Part shown: piece by piece, positions 1 to 10,197 of the stretch
Layout: every line of letters begins with the position of its first letter
Position numbering within the stretch: the stretch's first letter is position 1
Assembly (NCBI GenBank): GCA_029255685.2
Contig: CM055315.2
Coordinates: 25,239,501 to 25,303,500, forward strand
DNA from: Silene conica
Taxonomy: Eukaryota > Streptophyta > Magnoliopsida > Caryophyllales > Caryophyllaceae
Direction of reading: 5' to 3'
Length of the DNA stretch: 64,000 nt
Notes under the pieces: model-generated
The model's database searches: none
Told to the model about the DNA's origin: nothing
What the model saw: only the letters and a program-made list of their open reading frames with translations
Made by a program: the position numbers and the translations under genes

Positions 1-1966
1 TATAAATTAATTAGTTCATTATAAGACGATCATTTTAAGTGAAAATGAGAATTAATATCTCACTATTTATAATTCTTACTATCTAGTACGAAGTTTGTGG
101 GCAAAATGTTATCCTTGTAAGAATAAAAGTTATTTTAAAGGATAGAATGGGAGAAATTTTACGCCCGCAAACCAATAAAATAAATGTGGGATCTTAGAGA
201 AAATTACTACATGGGGTACTTAAGAAGAACCCTAAATGAATAGATAGAAGAAACTACGAGAGGACACAGAAGAGACTACGTGAGGACAAAAAAGAAAATG
301 TTCTAAATGTCATTAGTTCCTAGAGAGGATGAAAGGAACCGCGTGTATAATCGAAAGGAAAACGTTTCCTTGATAATAATGTTTCTTAAATTATAAGATA
401 ATAGAGGAGAAATCATCTCTGTTTCCTCGATGGTAGGGTTTTTTAATATAGGGGAGATATCATGTCCTGTTCCGTTTTGAGGAAACGAGGACGGGAAATG
501 AAAGGTTCATTAAGAAATGATGTTGATTGAGTGGAAATCGATCACTATAGAGATAGTGATACTGGTTTTAGTGGGAGTAATAATCATTATAGAATTGAAC
601 CTACCATTAAGAGAGAATGGTGGTTCTTTAAGTGTAAAGAATTAAAGGTTTTCAATTCTAGATGAATAAAAATGTTGGAACATCATAGGATAATGGAGCT
701 TCACGGGAGATTTTATTATATTGATAATGAAACGTCACCCATTGGAAATCAAAAGAGTTAGATAAATTATTCATATCGATGAATATAGAATCACGTGGTG
801 ATTCATACAACCTAAAAGATTTTGATTAATACGCCAAGATATTTGAAAATGATGAGTTCTCGAGGAGAACTAGCAATCAGAACAAGATAACTACAAAATA
901 AATTTTAGTACAAAATGTGACTAGGTACTATAAGAGCGATAAGTTGATCCCTCTGATATACCAATTCGTCACGAGTTATAAGATAACAGTGGGAGCTTCT
1001 TTCAGGGACAGAAACTCAAGGTCTAGAATGAGTTCTAGACATGTACTCAAATAAGATCATATTATACGAGATAATATGAGTCAGAAGGAAACTGATATTT
1101 GTAGGTTTTGGAAGAATATGAATAGAAGGGTTTATTCACAAATTCAAACCACTAATACAAATTGATGAATGTGCATCAAATGCAGTGAAGTATGGAGCAG
1201 TAATATTGTATTGACTGTCCATACATAACAATATCGTTTGAGTTATTATTAACTCACAAATGAACGATACTTTGTCAAATCCAAATGGGTTGTAAGAGAC
1301 AACTTTGAACCCTATAAAGTGAACTGAATTGACTTAGTATAGCCCCTAGTCGTTTGTATGAGGTGACATCTCGAAGCGACTAGAGTGTGAGGCGATTGAT
1401 GGCAAGTTCAAATGTCACAGAGTCATATAGGCTGACTAGTCGATCACATAGGCAGACTGTGGGAGACAATCTGTCGGACAGAGTGACCGCTTATAGAGTT
1501 CTGGAAATTTTATAATGGCCCGGTCGTGGCAAGAGCTGCTATAGTATTCTTATTAGTCAATTCTTAGACTAAAGACTACTCGCCCAAGATGACACAGTTT
1601 TTGCATAGCTTTGATTCATTCTCTACGAATTTTCGTAACTGGAGTCAAATGGGATTGTTTTGGGTTATGTTAGGCTGTGGCTAGTTGAAGGGAGTAGTGC
1701 GATAGGAATTGTGCACCCCTTTGTCAGGGTTGTTCAAATCTCAAGGGCACTCGAGGAGAAGTTAACTGGAAAAATGCGTGGCCACGCTCGGAAGGTATCT
1801 ATGGTAGATAAATCCGGTCAAGCAGTTAATCTCCAGATCGAGGAAACCACTCACGATATGGTCAAATGCAAGTACGATCTGAGAGACACCTTGCATTGAG
1901 TGGAAGATTGTAATAGGACAAGAGAATTGGTGACGCACATACACTTGTCGAGGACAAGTGCGAGAT
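1..1966 (+). other. Gene-free; probable decayed copia 3' non-coding region
   Basis: No convincing coding region on either strand; the longest open stretch (79 codons at 1660-1899) matches nothing I know. The text leading up to 1967 resembles the long non-coding stretch that some plant Ty1/copia elements carry between pol and the 3' LTR, including a purine-rich run (gagtggaagattg near 1900) and a second similar run just before 1967. This is recognition by style, not by alignment. Confidence 0.3.
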
Positions 1967-3190
1967 TGTTGGGAAATGTGTCCTTGACAATAGTGCGATC
2001 ACATAATTAAATCTCATGACGAGAATGCGCAACGGATGATTCGAAATATATAGTCAACTGACCAACATTAATCGGTAATGATTGGCTATCTAGAGTTTGA
2101 CATTACTGTCGTATGACGGTGGTGGTCAGTTGATCCCTTTAGGTCACACCTATAGGACAATTCCCTTAATTGATAAACTGAACAAGTGTATATTGATACG
2201 AGTTGATCAGATTCCTTAAATTCGGATATCGAGAAATCAGAGGTTAAATCTTAATGTAAGATTCATGTTTGAAATTGAAACGTGTCAATTGTCAAACATT
2301 AATCGATGTTTATGAAATATCGAAATTAGAATAAATTGGGTTGAATATTATTACAAGTGTTATAAATCGTATTGACGATTATTGAAATGACCATTTTATA
2401 TATTAGTAATTATGAATTACTTGTCAAAATTGTTAAATATAATTTATTTCATTTATAAATGATATTTATTTGATAAATATGCATTTTAAATTAAAACAAT
2501 TGTTTTTATAATTGTGACATAATGTATGTCACACATGATTATGCAATTGTACAAAATAACAATTATAAAATGGGTGTCCATTTTATCTTAAGTGTGACGG
2601 TTTGGGGTAGGTGTTTAAGGAGTGTTTTCGTGTCTTAATTACACAATAAAACACTATCATTATGCATGCTCATAGTGAATAACACCTAGAGCCACCCTAT
2701 GTGCATGGGTACGACAAAATGTCTCTTTTGTGCTTACCCGTAGCCGACTCTTCCAACCCCAACACAACCCTCATAAAACTTGTGATTAACTCACAAGTTA
2801 ATTCATTCCAACCCTTAGCAATGTTTTCTAGTGTGAGAAAACTTAATTTAAATCTTCTTCAATATTATAAGATAATAATCATAATACTATAATTGTTGTA
2901 GTATTAATTTTTAGTTAATTCTAATAAGTGATTAGAATATTGTTTTAAGGAAACCGATTATATATAACACCTAGCTCGTGTTATTTTCGGTCATTAAGGG
3001 TAGTCTTGGGTGCATCGTGAAGGAGGTATCCTACATTGGTTACTCGGGTTGGAGGATCATCCTTGCCATATATTCCCGACGGATTGTAAGAATTCGAATA
3101 CCTTAATTCCGCATTTTTAATATAGCATGCATAAGATCTATGACCTAATTAATATGTTAATTAGTATATTATAATTAGTAAGACTAATTA
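1967..3190 (+). repeat. Possible degenerate copia-type LTR
   Basis: Begins TGTTGGGAAATG directly after a purine-rich run, as expected of a plus-strand LTR start. The body is AT-rich and non-coding. The right end is not defined: the sequence changes near 3190-3210, where a copia RNase H fragment begins. No partner LTR is visible in the window, so the call rests on the start and context only. Confidence 0.3.
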
Positions 3191-3212
3191 TATAGGGCGT
3201 GTAAGAAATGAA

Positions 3213-3947
3213 CCCTTCAGATCCTACTTTGTTTCGAAGTCTCTCTGGGGATCTACAATATCTGACCTTTACGCGCCCGGACATCTCTTATGCAGTACAA
3301 CAGATATGCTTATATATGCATGCCCCGGTGAAGGCCACTTTGATGCTCTCAAACGTATCATCCGCTACTTACGAGGTACAATAACTCATTATATGGCTTA
3401 CACTTGCATATTTCTAACGCTACCTCTCTTACTGCATACACTGATGCCGACTGGGGCGGCTGCCCCTACACCAGACGGTCCACATCCGGATAATGCGTCT
3501 ATCTTGGTGACAATATTATTTCCTGGTCATCTAAACGACATGCCACAATATCTAAGTCCAGTGCTGATGCCGAATACATAGGTGTTGCAAATGTCGTGGC
3601 CGAATCATGTTGGATTCGAAATTTATTACTCGAACTTCAATGCCTTGTCTAGAAAGCAACGGTGGTCTATTGTGATAATGTCTCTGCAATTTACCTTTCT
3701 GGGAATCCTATCAACCATCAGCGCACCAAGCACATCGGAATAGACATACATTTTGTTCGCGAGAAAGTCGTTGCCGGCCAAGTAACAGTCCGCCATGAAC
3801 CCACACGATATCAGTACGCGGACATATTTACGAAAGGACCCCCCCAAGATTCTCTTTGACGACTTTAGGTTCAATATCAGCATTCGTCCACCTCCCGCTT
3901 CGATTGAGGGAGCGTATTAGAATATACTATCACATATTCCTATTCTC
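3213..3947 (+). pseudogene. Ty1/copia pol relic (late RT, RNase H, LTR start)
   Basis: Close relative of the copia segment at about 7846-8570. It starts at the equivalent of the RT thumb ([23 protein letters not shown]), continues through the RNase H region in shifted frames, and ends with the copia terminus (attgagggagcgTATTAGAATA) and about 30 bases of LTR before similarity stops near 3947. Frame shifts break it: the DADWGG RNase H motif and the NPINHQRTKH motif lie in different frames. A 7-base-scale length difference from the 8-kb copy lies near 3378-3392. It has no function as a gene. It is joined on the right to CACTA sequence with no recognisable CACTA 5' end. Confidence 0.85.
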
Positions 3948-4082
3948 TACTTGTTCGTTATGCATCATTTTTCGTTCACTCATTGTTTGTTTACTAATTT
4001 AATGGATGCAGCTTTCTATATCAATGTGCTACTGAAAGTGAAGTAGCAAATTTAGTCGGGTACATGTGTCCGGTGAGACTTT

Positions 4083-4950
4083 GTGAATATATGCATAGAG
4101 CGAGACAATGTGAAGATTATATTGCACATGTCTGGAAGATTCAAGATGAGAATTTTTTTATCATGGGTGCATTTCATGAGGGGTAATAATATTATTTCTT
4201 TTTTTTTTAACTTTAGCACATTAATTAGCTACTCGATCATTGCATTACTATCGGCCACTTTTGAACATTCCTGCTATGGTATTTCCTAGCCGTGATAGGA
4301 ATTCTTAGATAAGTAAAGGCATGTCACTATTTATAATTTAATATAATAATATGAATTGGTTTTATGTGTAGCAATCATTGGATGTTGATCGTTACATGCT
4401 TGGGGCTAAACACTATTTATATTTTGGATTCGGACCGAAAAAATTCAAAGAGATTGGACATAAAAGGAAGACTCATAAATGCTTGGTTCTACATTGCGCT
4501 CAAGGTGGAAGACATAACTTTGCTAGAAAGAATAATAAACTAATCATAAAAGATGACATTCTGGTAAGTAAAATATGAACTCATTTTATATTATAACGAC
4601 TAACTTTAAATTATTATTATATTATTATATATGTTACATAATTAATATCATATTTTTTCTATAAATATTAGTGTCCTCAGCAACCAAAGGAGTACGAGTG
4701 TGGCTATTATGTCATGAAATGGATGTATAACATAACTTTTTACTATTCGAGGAGTAAAGAAGAACAATTTGAGAAGGTATATCTTCTTTCCGTTCTTGGT
4801 AAGTTTTATTTATCTAGTTGTAGATTTATATTCTTACTAATTGACAAATTTGTTAATTATAGCTTATGGAGGAATCAACCATGTCAACAACCGATATTTA
4901 TGAGATCAAGGAAGAGTGGGCGACCAAATGTTTAGCGAACTTGTAGATTA
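4083..4950 (+). pseudogene. Ulp1-like (C48) cysteine protease relic of CACTA
   Basis: Four exon-like blocks read as the C-terminal half of a Ulp1/SUMO-protease domain. Block 1 (about 4088-4182) reads YMHRARQCEDYIAHVW in a frame ending at a GTAAT donor. Block 2 (about 4371-4560) contains NHWMLIV and ILDSD, matching the catalytic His region and the following Asp. Block 3 (from about 4672) reads CPQQPKEYECGYYVMKWM, containing the catalytic Cys (ECGYY). Block 4 (about 4863-4950) ends at a stop after KCLANL. Family knowledge: such domains occur in plant CACTA and MULE elements. The N-terminal half is absent and exon borders are approximate. The catalytic triad residues are present, so the decay is by truncation and not by active-site loss. 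Confidence 0.7.
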
Positions 4951-5348
4951 GTTTATCAACTAGAGCGTGTATGTTTTTCATAAACTTCGGATGTATTCTT
5001 AGTCATAGACTCATAGTGATGCAATATTGGTGTACGTTTGTTGGACAAATATTGTTTGGAATACTATTTATGTGGTTACCTTTCTATTTATAAAATATAC
5101 CATTTGGAATTATCAAATTTTCGTATAATTGTTACGACGTTTTCTTTAAAAGCAACGTAATAAGGTTAAATAAATTCGCTTTTAATGACGGTTTTTCACA
5201 AAACAACCGACGTTGTAATCATTTTTAATGACGGTTTTTGGAAGGAAACCGACATTATGACCACCTTTCTTGGCGGTTCGGTAATTATAACTGTCGTAAC
5301 AGAAAACATGTTACCGTAGTAAATTAGCTTTCAAACGCCTATAGCGAC

Positions 5349-6450
5349 GGTTTTTAGAACTTTTAACGACGGTTTAACACCAAAGAATCGACGTTTTAAT
5401 TATCTTTAGTGGCGATTTATGTAAATGAAACTGACATGATAAATACCTTTCCCGACGGTTCTGTAGCTATAATGGCGGTTTTTAGAACTTTTAAGGGTTT
5501 TTTGTCTAACACCACCTTTAAAAAACTTTTTCTTCCAAACACCACCTTTAAAAAAATAATTTGTCAAACACCACCTTTAATAATTTTTTTTTGTCAAACA
5601 CCACTTTTTGGCCAAAGTTTCAGCTTTTGTGATGGGGTGACTTTCAGTCGATGTTTGAGATAGCAAATGAGGTCGGTTTAGAGTGTTCTTGAACTCGTTG
5701 GAAAGGTGGGAGTACAAGCTTTCCAACGGTGGTCAAAGGTGTCCTTATGTGGGGTAGATTGATGTGTAAAGTAAGGTTGGTTAGAGAAATAACTAGAAAT
5801 TTGGGTTTACAACGAGTTGTTAGAGGGGTTTTCAAGGGTCTTTAAATGGGGTTATGATGTTTCGTTTGGTTTGAAATTTGGTATAATGGTTGAGGGGAGG
5901 GCAAGGTATGTCACAGTTGTGTTCACTGTGGTGGTCGTTGGTGCAAGTGGTGGTTCAACGGGAGTGAATTGACCCACAAAAAATCCTACTTCAACTTACA
6001 TTAATCCTATGTGACTAGTCTTACTTTACACATCAATCTACCCCACATAAAGACACTTTTAACCACCGTGTTGACAGCCGTTGGAAAGCTTGTACTCCCA
6101 CCTTTCCAACGAGTTCAAGAACACTCTAAACCGATCTCGTTTGCTATCTCAAACATCGACTGAAAGTCACTCCATCACAAACGCTGAAATTTTGGCCAAA
6201 ATGTGGTGTTTGACAAAAAAAAAATTATTAAAGGTGGTGTTTGACAAATTTTTTTTTTAAAGGTGGTGTTTGGAAGAAAAAGTTTTTTAAAGGTGGTGTT
6301 AGACAAAAAACCCAACTTTTAACGACGGTTTCACACCAAAGAATCGACGTATTAATTATCTTTAGTGGCGGTTTTTGTAAAGGAAACTGACATGATAAAT
6401 ACCTTTCCCGATGGTTCTGTAGCTATAACGGCGGTTTTTAGAACATTTAA
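5349..6450 (+). repeat. CACTA subterminal direct repeats, split by a MITE
   Basis: Two copies of a unit running from gaacttttaacgacggtt through caccaaagaatcgacg to ggcggtttttagaac, at about 5349-5486 and 6318-6450. They differ by scattered point changes (for example gtttta versus gtatta). Short GACGGTT motifs continue on both sides. Such arrays are typical CACTA transposase-binding subterminal regions; binding is inferred. Confidence 0.65.
5495..6313. mobile_element. MULE-type MITE with ~300-bp inverted arms
   Basis: An 819-bp element with long terminal inverted repeats beginning GGGTTTTTTGTCTAACACC and ending with its complement. The arms run about 5495-5790 and 6018-6313, around a central spacer of about 230 bp. 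Flanking 9-bp direct repeats AACTTTTAA at 5486-5494 and 6314-6322 are a perfect target duplication; 9 bp and long arms point to Mutator-like elements. No transposase is encoded. Inside the arms, a short motif (CACCACCTTTAA) recurs four times per arm. Confidence 0.85.
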
Positions 6451-6606
6451 CGACGGTTGTAAAATAAACAACCGCCACAATAAGATAGCTAAAACGACGC
6501 TTGTAAAATAAACTTTATACGACGGTTGTAAACTTTATACGACGCCGCGATATACGACGCACCAAACCACTTAAAACCGCCACAAAAGGTCATTTATGAC
6601 CGCCAC

Positions 6607-6629
6607 CGTAGGGGTGTTGTGTACTAGTG
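6607..6629 (-). repeat. CACTA terminal inverted repeat (3' end)
   Basis: Reverse complement begins CACTAGTACACAACACCCCT. The next bases (tca) would be one copy of a 3-bp target duplication, but no partner end was found on the left. Confidence 0.75.
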
Positions 6630-6630
6630 T

Positions 6631-8536
6631 CATAATGACCCTATACCGTCCTCATCATACTCTTTTTTATCTTCTGATCCTACACCTTACATGACCCATC
6701 TAGCTAATACCCTTAATTCCCAAACACCTAATACTACCCACGAACCCAGGAACCCTCCCTCCCCTATTACACACACCCCTGCCACACCCCAATCCCTGAA
6801 TGCACCGCATTCCCCTGGCTCAAACACCTCACCCAACGAGTACATCAACTCGCCTACCCCTACCACTACTCCTCAATCGACACCAACCTCCCCCCCTCAC
6901 CTTCACTACCTCAGCCGTCACCACAAATGATAACCCGCGCTAAGCATGGTATCTTCAAACCAAAACACGTCCTTGATTTATGTATAACAAACGAACTCTC
7001 CCCCTTACCCAAAAACCCCATAGCTGCCCTCAAAGATCGTCATTTGAATCAGGCCATGACTGACGAATTTGACGCTTTACTTAAGAATAAGACGTGGGTT
7101 CTTGTGCATCGACCACCTAATGTCAATATAACACATTGTTTATGGTTGTTTAAGCATAAATTCAAAGCTAACGGAGATTTGGAGCGATACAAAACTCGCC
7201 TTGTTGTCAATGGCAGGTCTCAACAAATGGGTGTCGATTGCGATGAAACTTTCAGTCCCGTGGTGAAACCAACTACAATCCGAACATTCCTTAGCCTTGC
7301 GGTTTCTAAAAAGTGGCCCATTCATCAACTCGCCTTTCTACATGGACGTTTAGACGAGACGGTCTATATGCATCAGCCACCAGGTTTTAGAGACCGTAAT
7401 AATCCAGACCATGTTTGTCTCCTAAAGAAGTCAATGTACGGGCTCAAACAAGCACCCCGGGCTTGGTGCCAACGGTTCGCTACTTATGTCTCTACAATCG
7501 GATTTACTCATAGCAAGTCGGATAATTCTTTATTTATTTATCATAACAGTGGCAATATGGCTTATATATTACTCTATGTGCATGATATCATCCTAACTAC
7601 ATCCACTCCCAAGCTACGTGATGAAGTTTTATCCCTCCTACGATCTGAATTCGCAATGACCGACCTCAGACCTCTAAATTACTATCTCGGGGTTTCGGCC
7701 GTAAGATATAAAACCAGACTGTTCCTACATCAGCAAAAATATGCTGAGGACATAATTGCACGTGCAAATATGGCTTCATGCAAGCCAGCAAGAACCCCAG
7801 TGGACACAAATAAAAAATTAGGAGCAAACTCGGGAAAACCAGTAAATGATCCTACTTTGTTTCGAAGTCTCGCTGGGGCTCTACAATATCTGACCTTTAC
7901 GCGCCCGGACATCTCTTATGCAGTACGACAGATATGCTTATATATGCATGACCCGGTGAAGGCCACTTCGATGCTCTCAAACGTATCATCCGCTACTTAC
8001 GAGGTACAACTCATCATGGCCTACACTTGCATATTTCTAACGTTACCTCTCTTACTGCATACACTGATGCCGACTGGGGCGGCTGCCCCGACACCAGACG
8101 CTCCACATCCGGATACTGCGTCTATCTTGGTGACAATATTATTTCCTGGTCATCTAAACGACAGGCCACAATATCTAAGTCCAGTGCTGAAGCCGAATAC
8201 ATAGGTTTTGCAAATGTCGTGGCCGAATCATGTTGGATTCGAAATTTATTACTCGAACTTCAATGCCCTATCCAGAAAGCAACGATGGTCTATCGTGATA
8301 ATGTCTCTGCAATTTACCTTTCTGGGAATCCTATCAACCATCAGCGCACCAAGCACATCGAAATAGACATACAATTTGTTCGCGAGAAAGTCGTTGCCGA
8401 CCAAGTAACAGTCCGCCATGTACCCACACGATATCAGTACACGGACATATTTACGAAAGGACTCCCTAAGATTCTCTTTGACGACTTCAGGTTCAATCTC
8501 AGCATTCGTACACCTCCCGCTTCGATTGAGGGAGCG
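6631..8536 (+). pseudogene. Ty1/copia pol: linker, reverse transcriptase, RNase H (defective)
   Basis: A Pro/Thr/Ser-rich linker (6691-6930) precedes the RT, which opens as MITRAKHGIFKPKH at 6927 and runs in one frame to about 7970. RNase H (TDADWGGCPDTRRSTSGY, then KSSAEAEY) continues in another frame to the stop at 8540. The element is dead several ways. The first RT active-site motif, normally with an Asp before AFLHG, lacks four residues (IHQLAFLHG). The second motif reads YVHD instead of YVDD. RNase H shows YRDN where CDN is usual, and a frame shift separates RT from RNase H near 7965. Gag, protease and integrase are missing; the left side abuts the CACTA end at 6629. Confidence 0.9.
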
Positions 8537-9215
8537 TATTAGAATATAGTATCACATATTCCGATTCTCTATCCTTGGCAAATATATTCTTGCATTTATT
8601 TAGCATATCAGAGTAATATATTTTAGTTAATATTACTTAGGCCCTGTTTGGTAAACAGCGGATGGATATTAGCAGGAATAGATTGTAAAAGCAGATTTGA
8701 CCAGCAGAATTTGTTGGCAGTTTTGACTAGCATATTCAATTAGCAGAATTTGTCAGAGGTGTTTGGTAATTAGCAGAATTAAATTAGCAGATTATCTCAA
8801 TCATGTATCAAATGACAAAAAAGGACATGAATAAATTATTGAGTAATATTTGTCAAAAATAGGGCTAATATTTTTTCAAGGGTAAAAAAATAATTTTTTA
8901 ATTTTGCCAACATACTTTTTGAATATGCTGGGGCGAGCAGCATATTCCAAAATAGCATATTGAATCCCATTTTACACTTCCAATATGATGTTTACCAAAC
9001 AGTCCAAATAGCATATTGTTTGATCAAACCTACTAATTGTCCAATATGTTAATTTTTTTTGCAATATGCTGTTTACCAAACAGCGCCTTAATCATAGGAA
9101 GATTACACGGCATAATTGTTGTAATTAGCTAACCTATTATGGGATGTACTCTGTATATATTGGAAGTCTGACTAATAAGAAATAATTCAAGGAAAAATCT
9201 CTTTCTTATAATTTG
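8537..9215 (+). repeat. 3' LTR of the copia element, interrupted by a MITE
   Basis: Starts TATTAGAATATAG right after a purine tract (gattgagggagcg); the usual TG start is mutated to TA. The same junction occurs at 3903-3930. The LTR continues to a PIF/Harbinger MITE at 8640-9087 and resumes afterwards. Its right end is not defined; the AT-rich text with ctctttcttata near 9200 is a plausible end zone. Confidence 0.6.
8640..9087. mobile_element. PIF/Harbinger (Tourist-like) MITE
   Basis: A 448-bp element with 20-bp terminal inverted repeats GGCCCTGTTTGGTAAACAGC and, at the right end, the complement of GGCGCTGTTTGGTAAACAGC (one mismatch). It is flanked by TTA on both sides (8637-8639 and 9088-9090), the PIF/Harbinger target duplication. 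No coding capacity. It sits inside the copia LTR, so it inserted later. Confidence 0.85.
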
Positions 9216-9539
9216 ATCGATAAAAAAGGGTTGTTTATTGATCTAAATTACAAAGAATAGATTTGATACATGTATGCCACACTCGAAAGCAACAATCTCA
9301 CTACAATCACTCGCGCAAGAAAAACATATGACACAACCACCAAATATACACTTCACACGAGTTTATTTAGACTAAACTCCTCGCTGCACTGAGATCCCCT
9401 TTTTGTTTTCCTGTCCAAATCATTATACATGTCAATAATAATCATAGTATGAAATCATTGATCGATAATAAGATCGTCATCTTCAATTATTTGTAGGTTT
9501 AAACTCTTATATCATAACTAAAAGAGTAAATTAATAATA

Positions 9540-9872
9540 ACTCTCTTTTAAAATTCAGTTTTTTAAAATTACTCCTTTATATAATTTTTTTTTTAAAATT
9601 ACTCGCTTAAGATGTACTTTTATGAAAAATTGCTTCAAAACTCTAATTCAAGTGACTTATTCTACAAGTTTATGAATTGATTCCGTTTGTAACATAGCCA
9701 ATTTATACTTTGAAAGGTATAACAATGGAGAATAAGTTCAAAAATATACAGAATAGGTAACCTACATTGAAGTTTTGAAGCAACTTTTAATAAAATTGTA
9801 TCTTAAGGGAGTAATTTTAGAAAAAAAATATATAAGAGAATAATTTAAAAAAATCCAATTTTAAAAGAGGGT
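9540..9872. mobile_element. Stowaway-like MITE with long imperfect inverted arms
   Basis: A 333-bp AT-rich element. Ends are ACTCTCTTTTAAAATT and the complement of ACCCTCTTTTAAAATT; complementarity continues imperfectly for about 100 bases on each side (about 9540-9645 and 9768-9872). TA dinucleotides flank both ends, consistent with Tc1/mariner target duplication. TA is weak evidence in AT-rich DNA, so the superfamily is tentative. Confidence 0.65.
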
Positions 9873-10197
9873 TATGTTTAATTAACTCTAACTAAAACTT
9901 AGAACTTAATTAGTTGTAGAAGGATGACAATGGCATGATATGATTGTCATCCTATTTCATCGAAATGTAGAATCCTTCAATAATAACAAGTCCTAGTTGT
10001 GTATTTAGAATAGTTCATATAAAGATGATGAGACATTATTATTGATACTATATAGTGTACGAATCATTCTGTAATATATATTCGTTTCAAAATTTCAAGG
10101 TAACAATGATCATTTCAAAAAATGGAGATTAATTAAGTAAATAAATGATCGAATATCTATATCTATATATCTATGTATATATGTAAATATCTATATA

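Larger units (their letters stand above)
3948..6629 (+). mobile_element. CACTA (En/Spm) transposon, 3' part, 5' truncated
   Basis: The right end is gtgttgtgtactagtg, whose reverse complement begins CACTAGTACACAAC, the classic CACTA terminus. Upstream are subterminal repeats rich in GACGGTTTT, duplicated as a unit of about 135 bases (5349-5486 and 6318-6450). Further left is a Ulp1-like protease relic, a domain carried by many plant CACTA elements. I found no CACTA 5' terminus; the left border is simply where copia similarity stops. A MULE-type MITE is inserted at 5495-6313. Confidence 0.75.

Noticed and set aside
1660-1899. 79-codon frame
   Set aside because: No domain, no splice or promoter support, and lies in probable copia non-coding DNA.
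4325-4345. CACTATTTATAATT as the CACTA 5' end (also at 60)
   Set aside because: Does not match the CACTAGTACACAA terminus seen at the right end; simple AT-rich coincidence.
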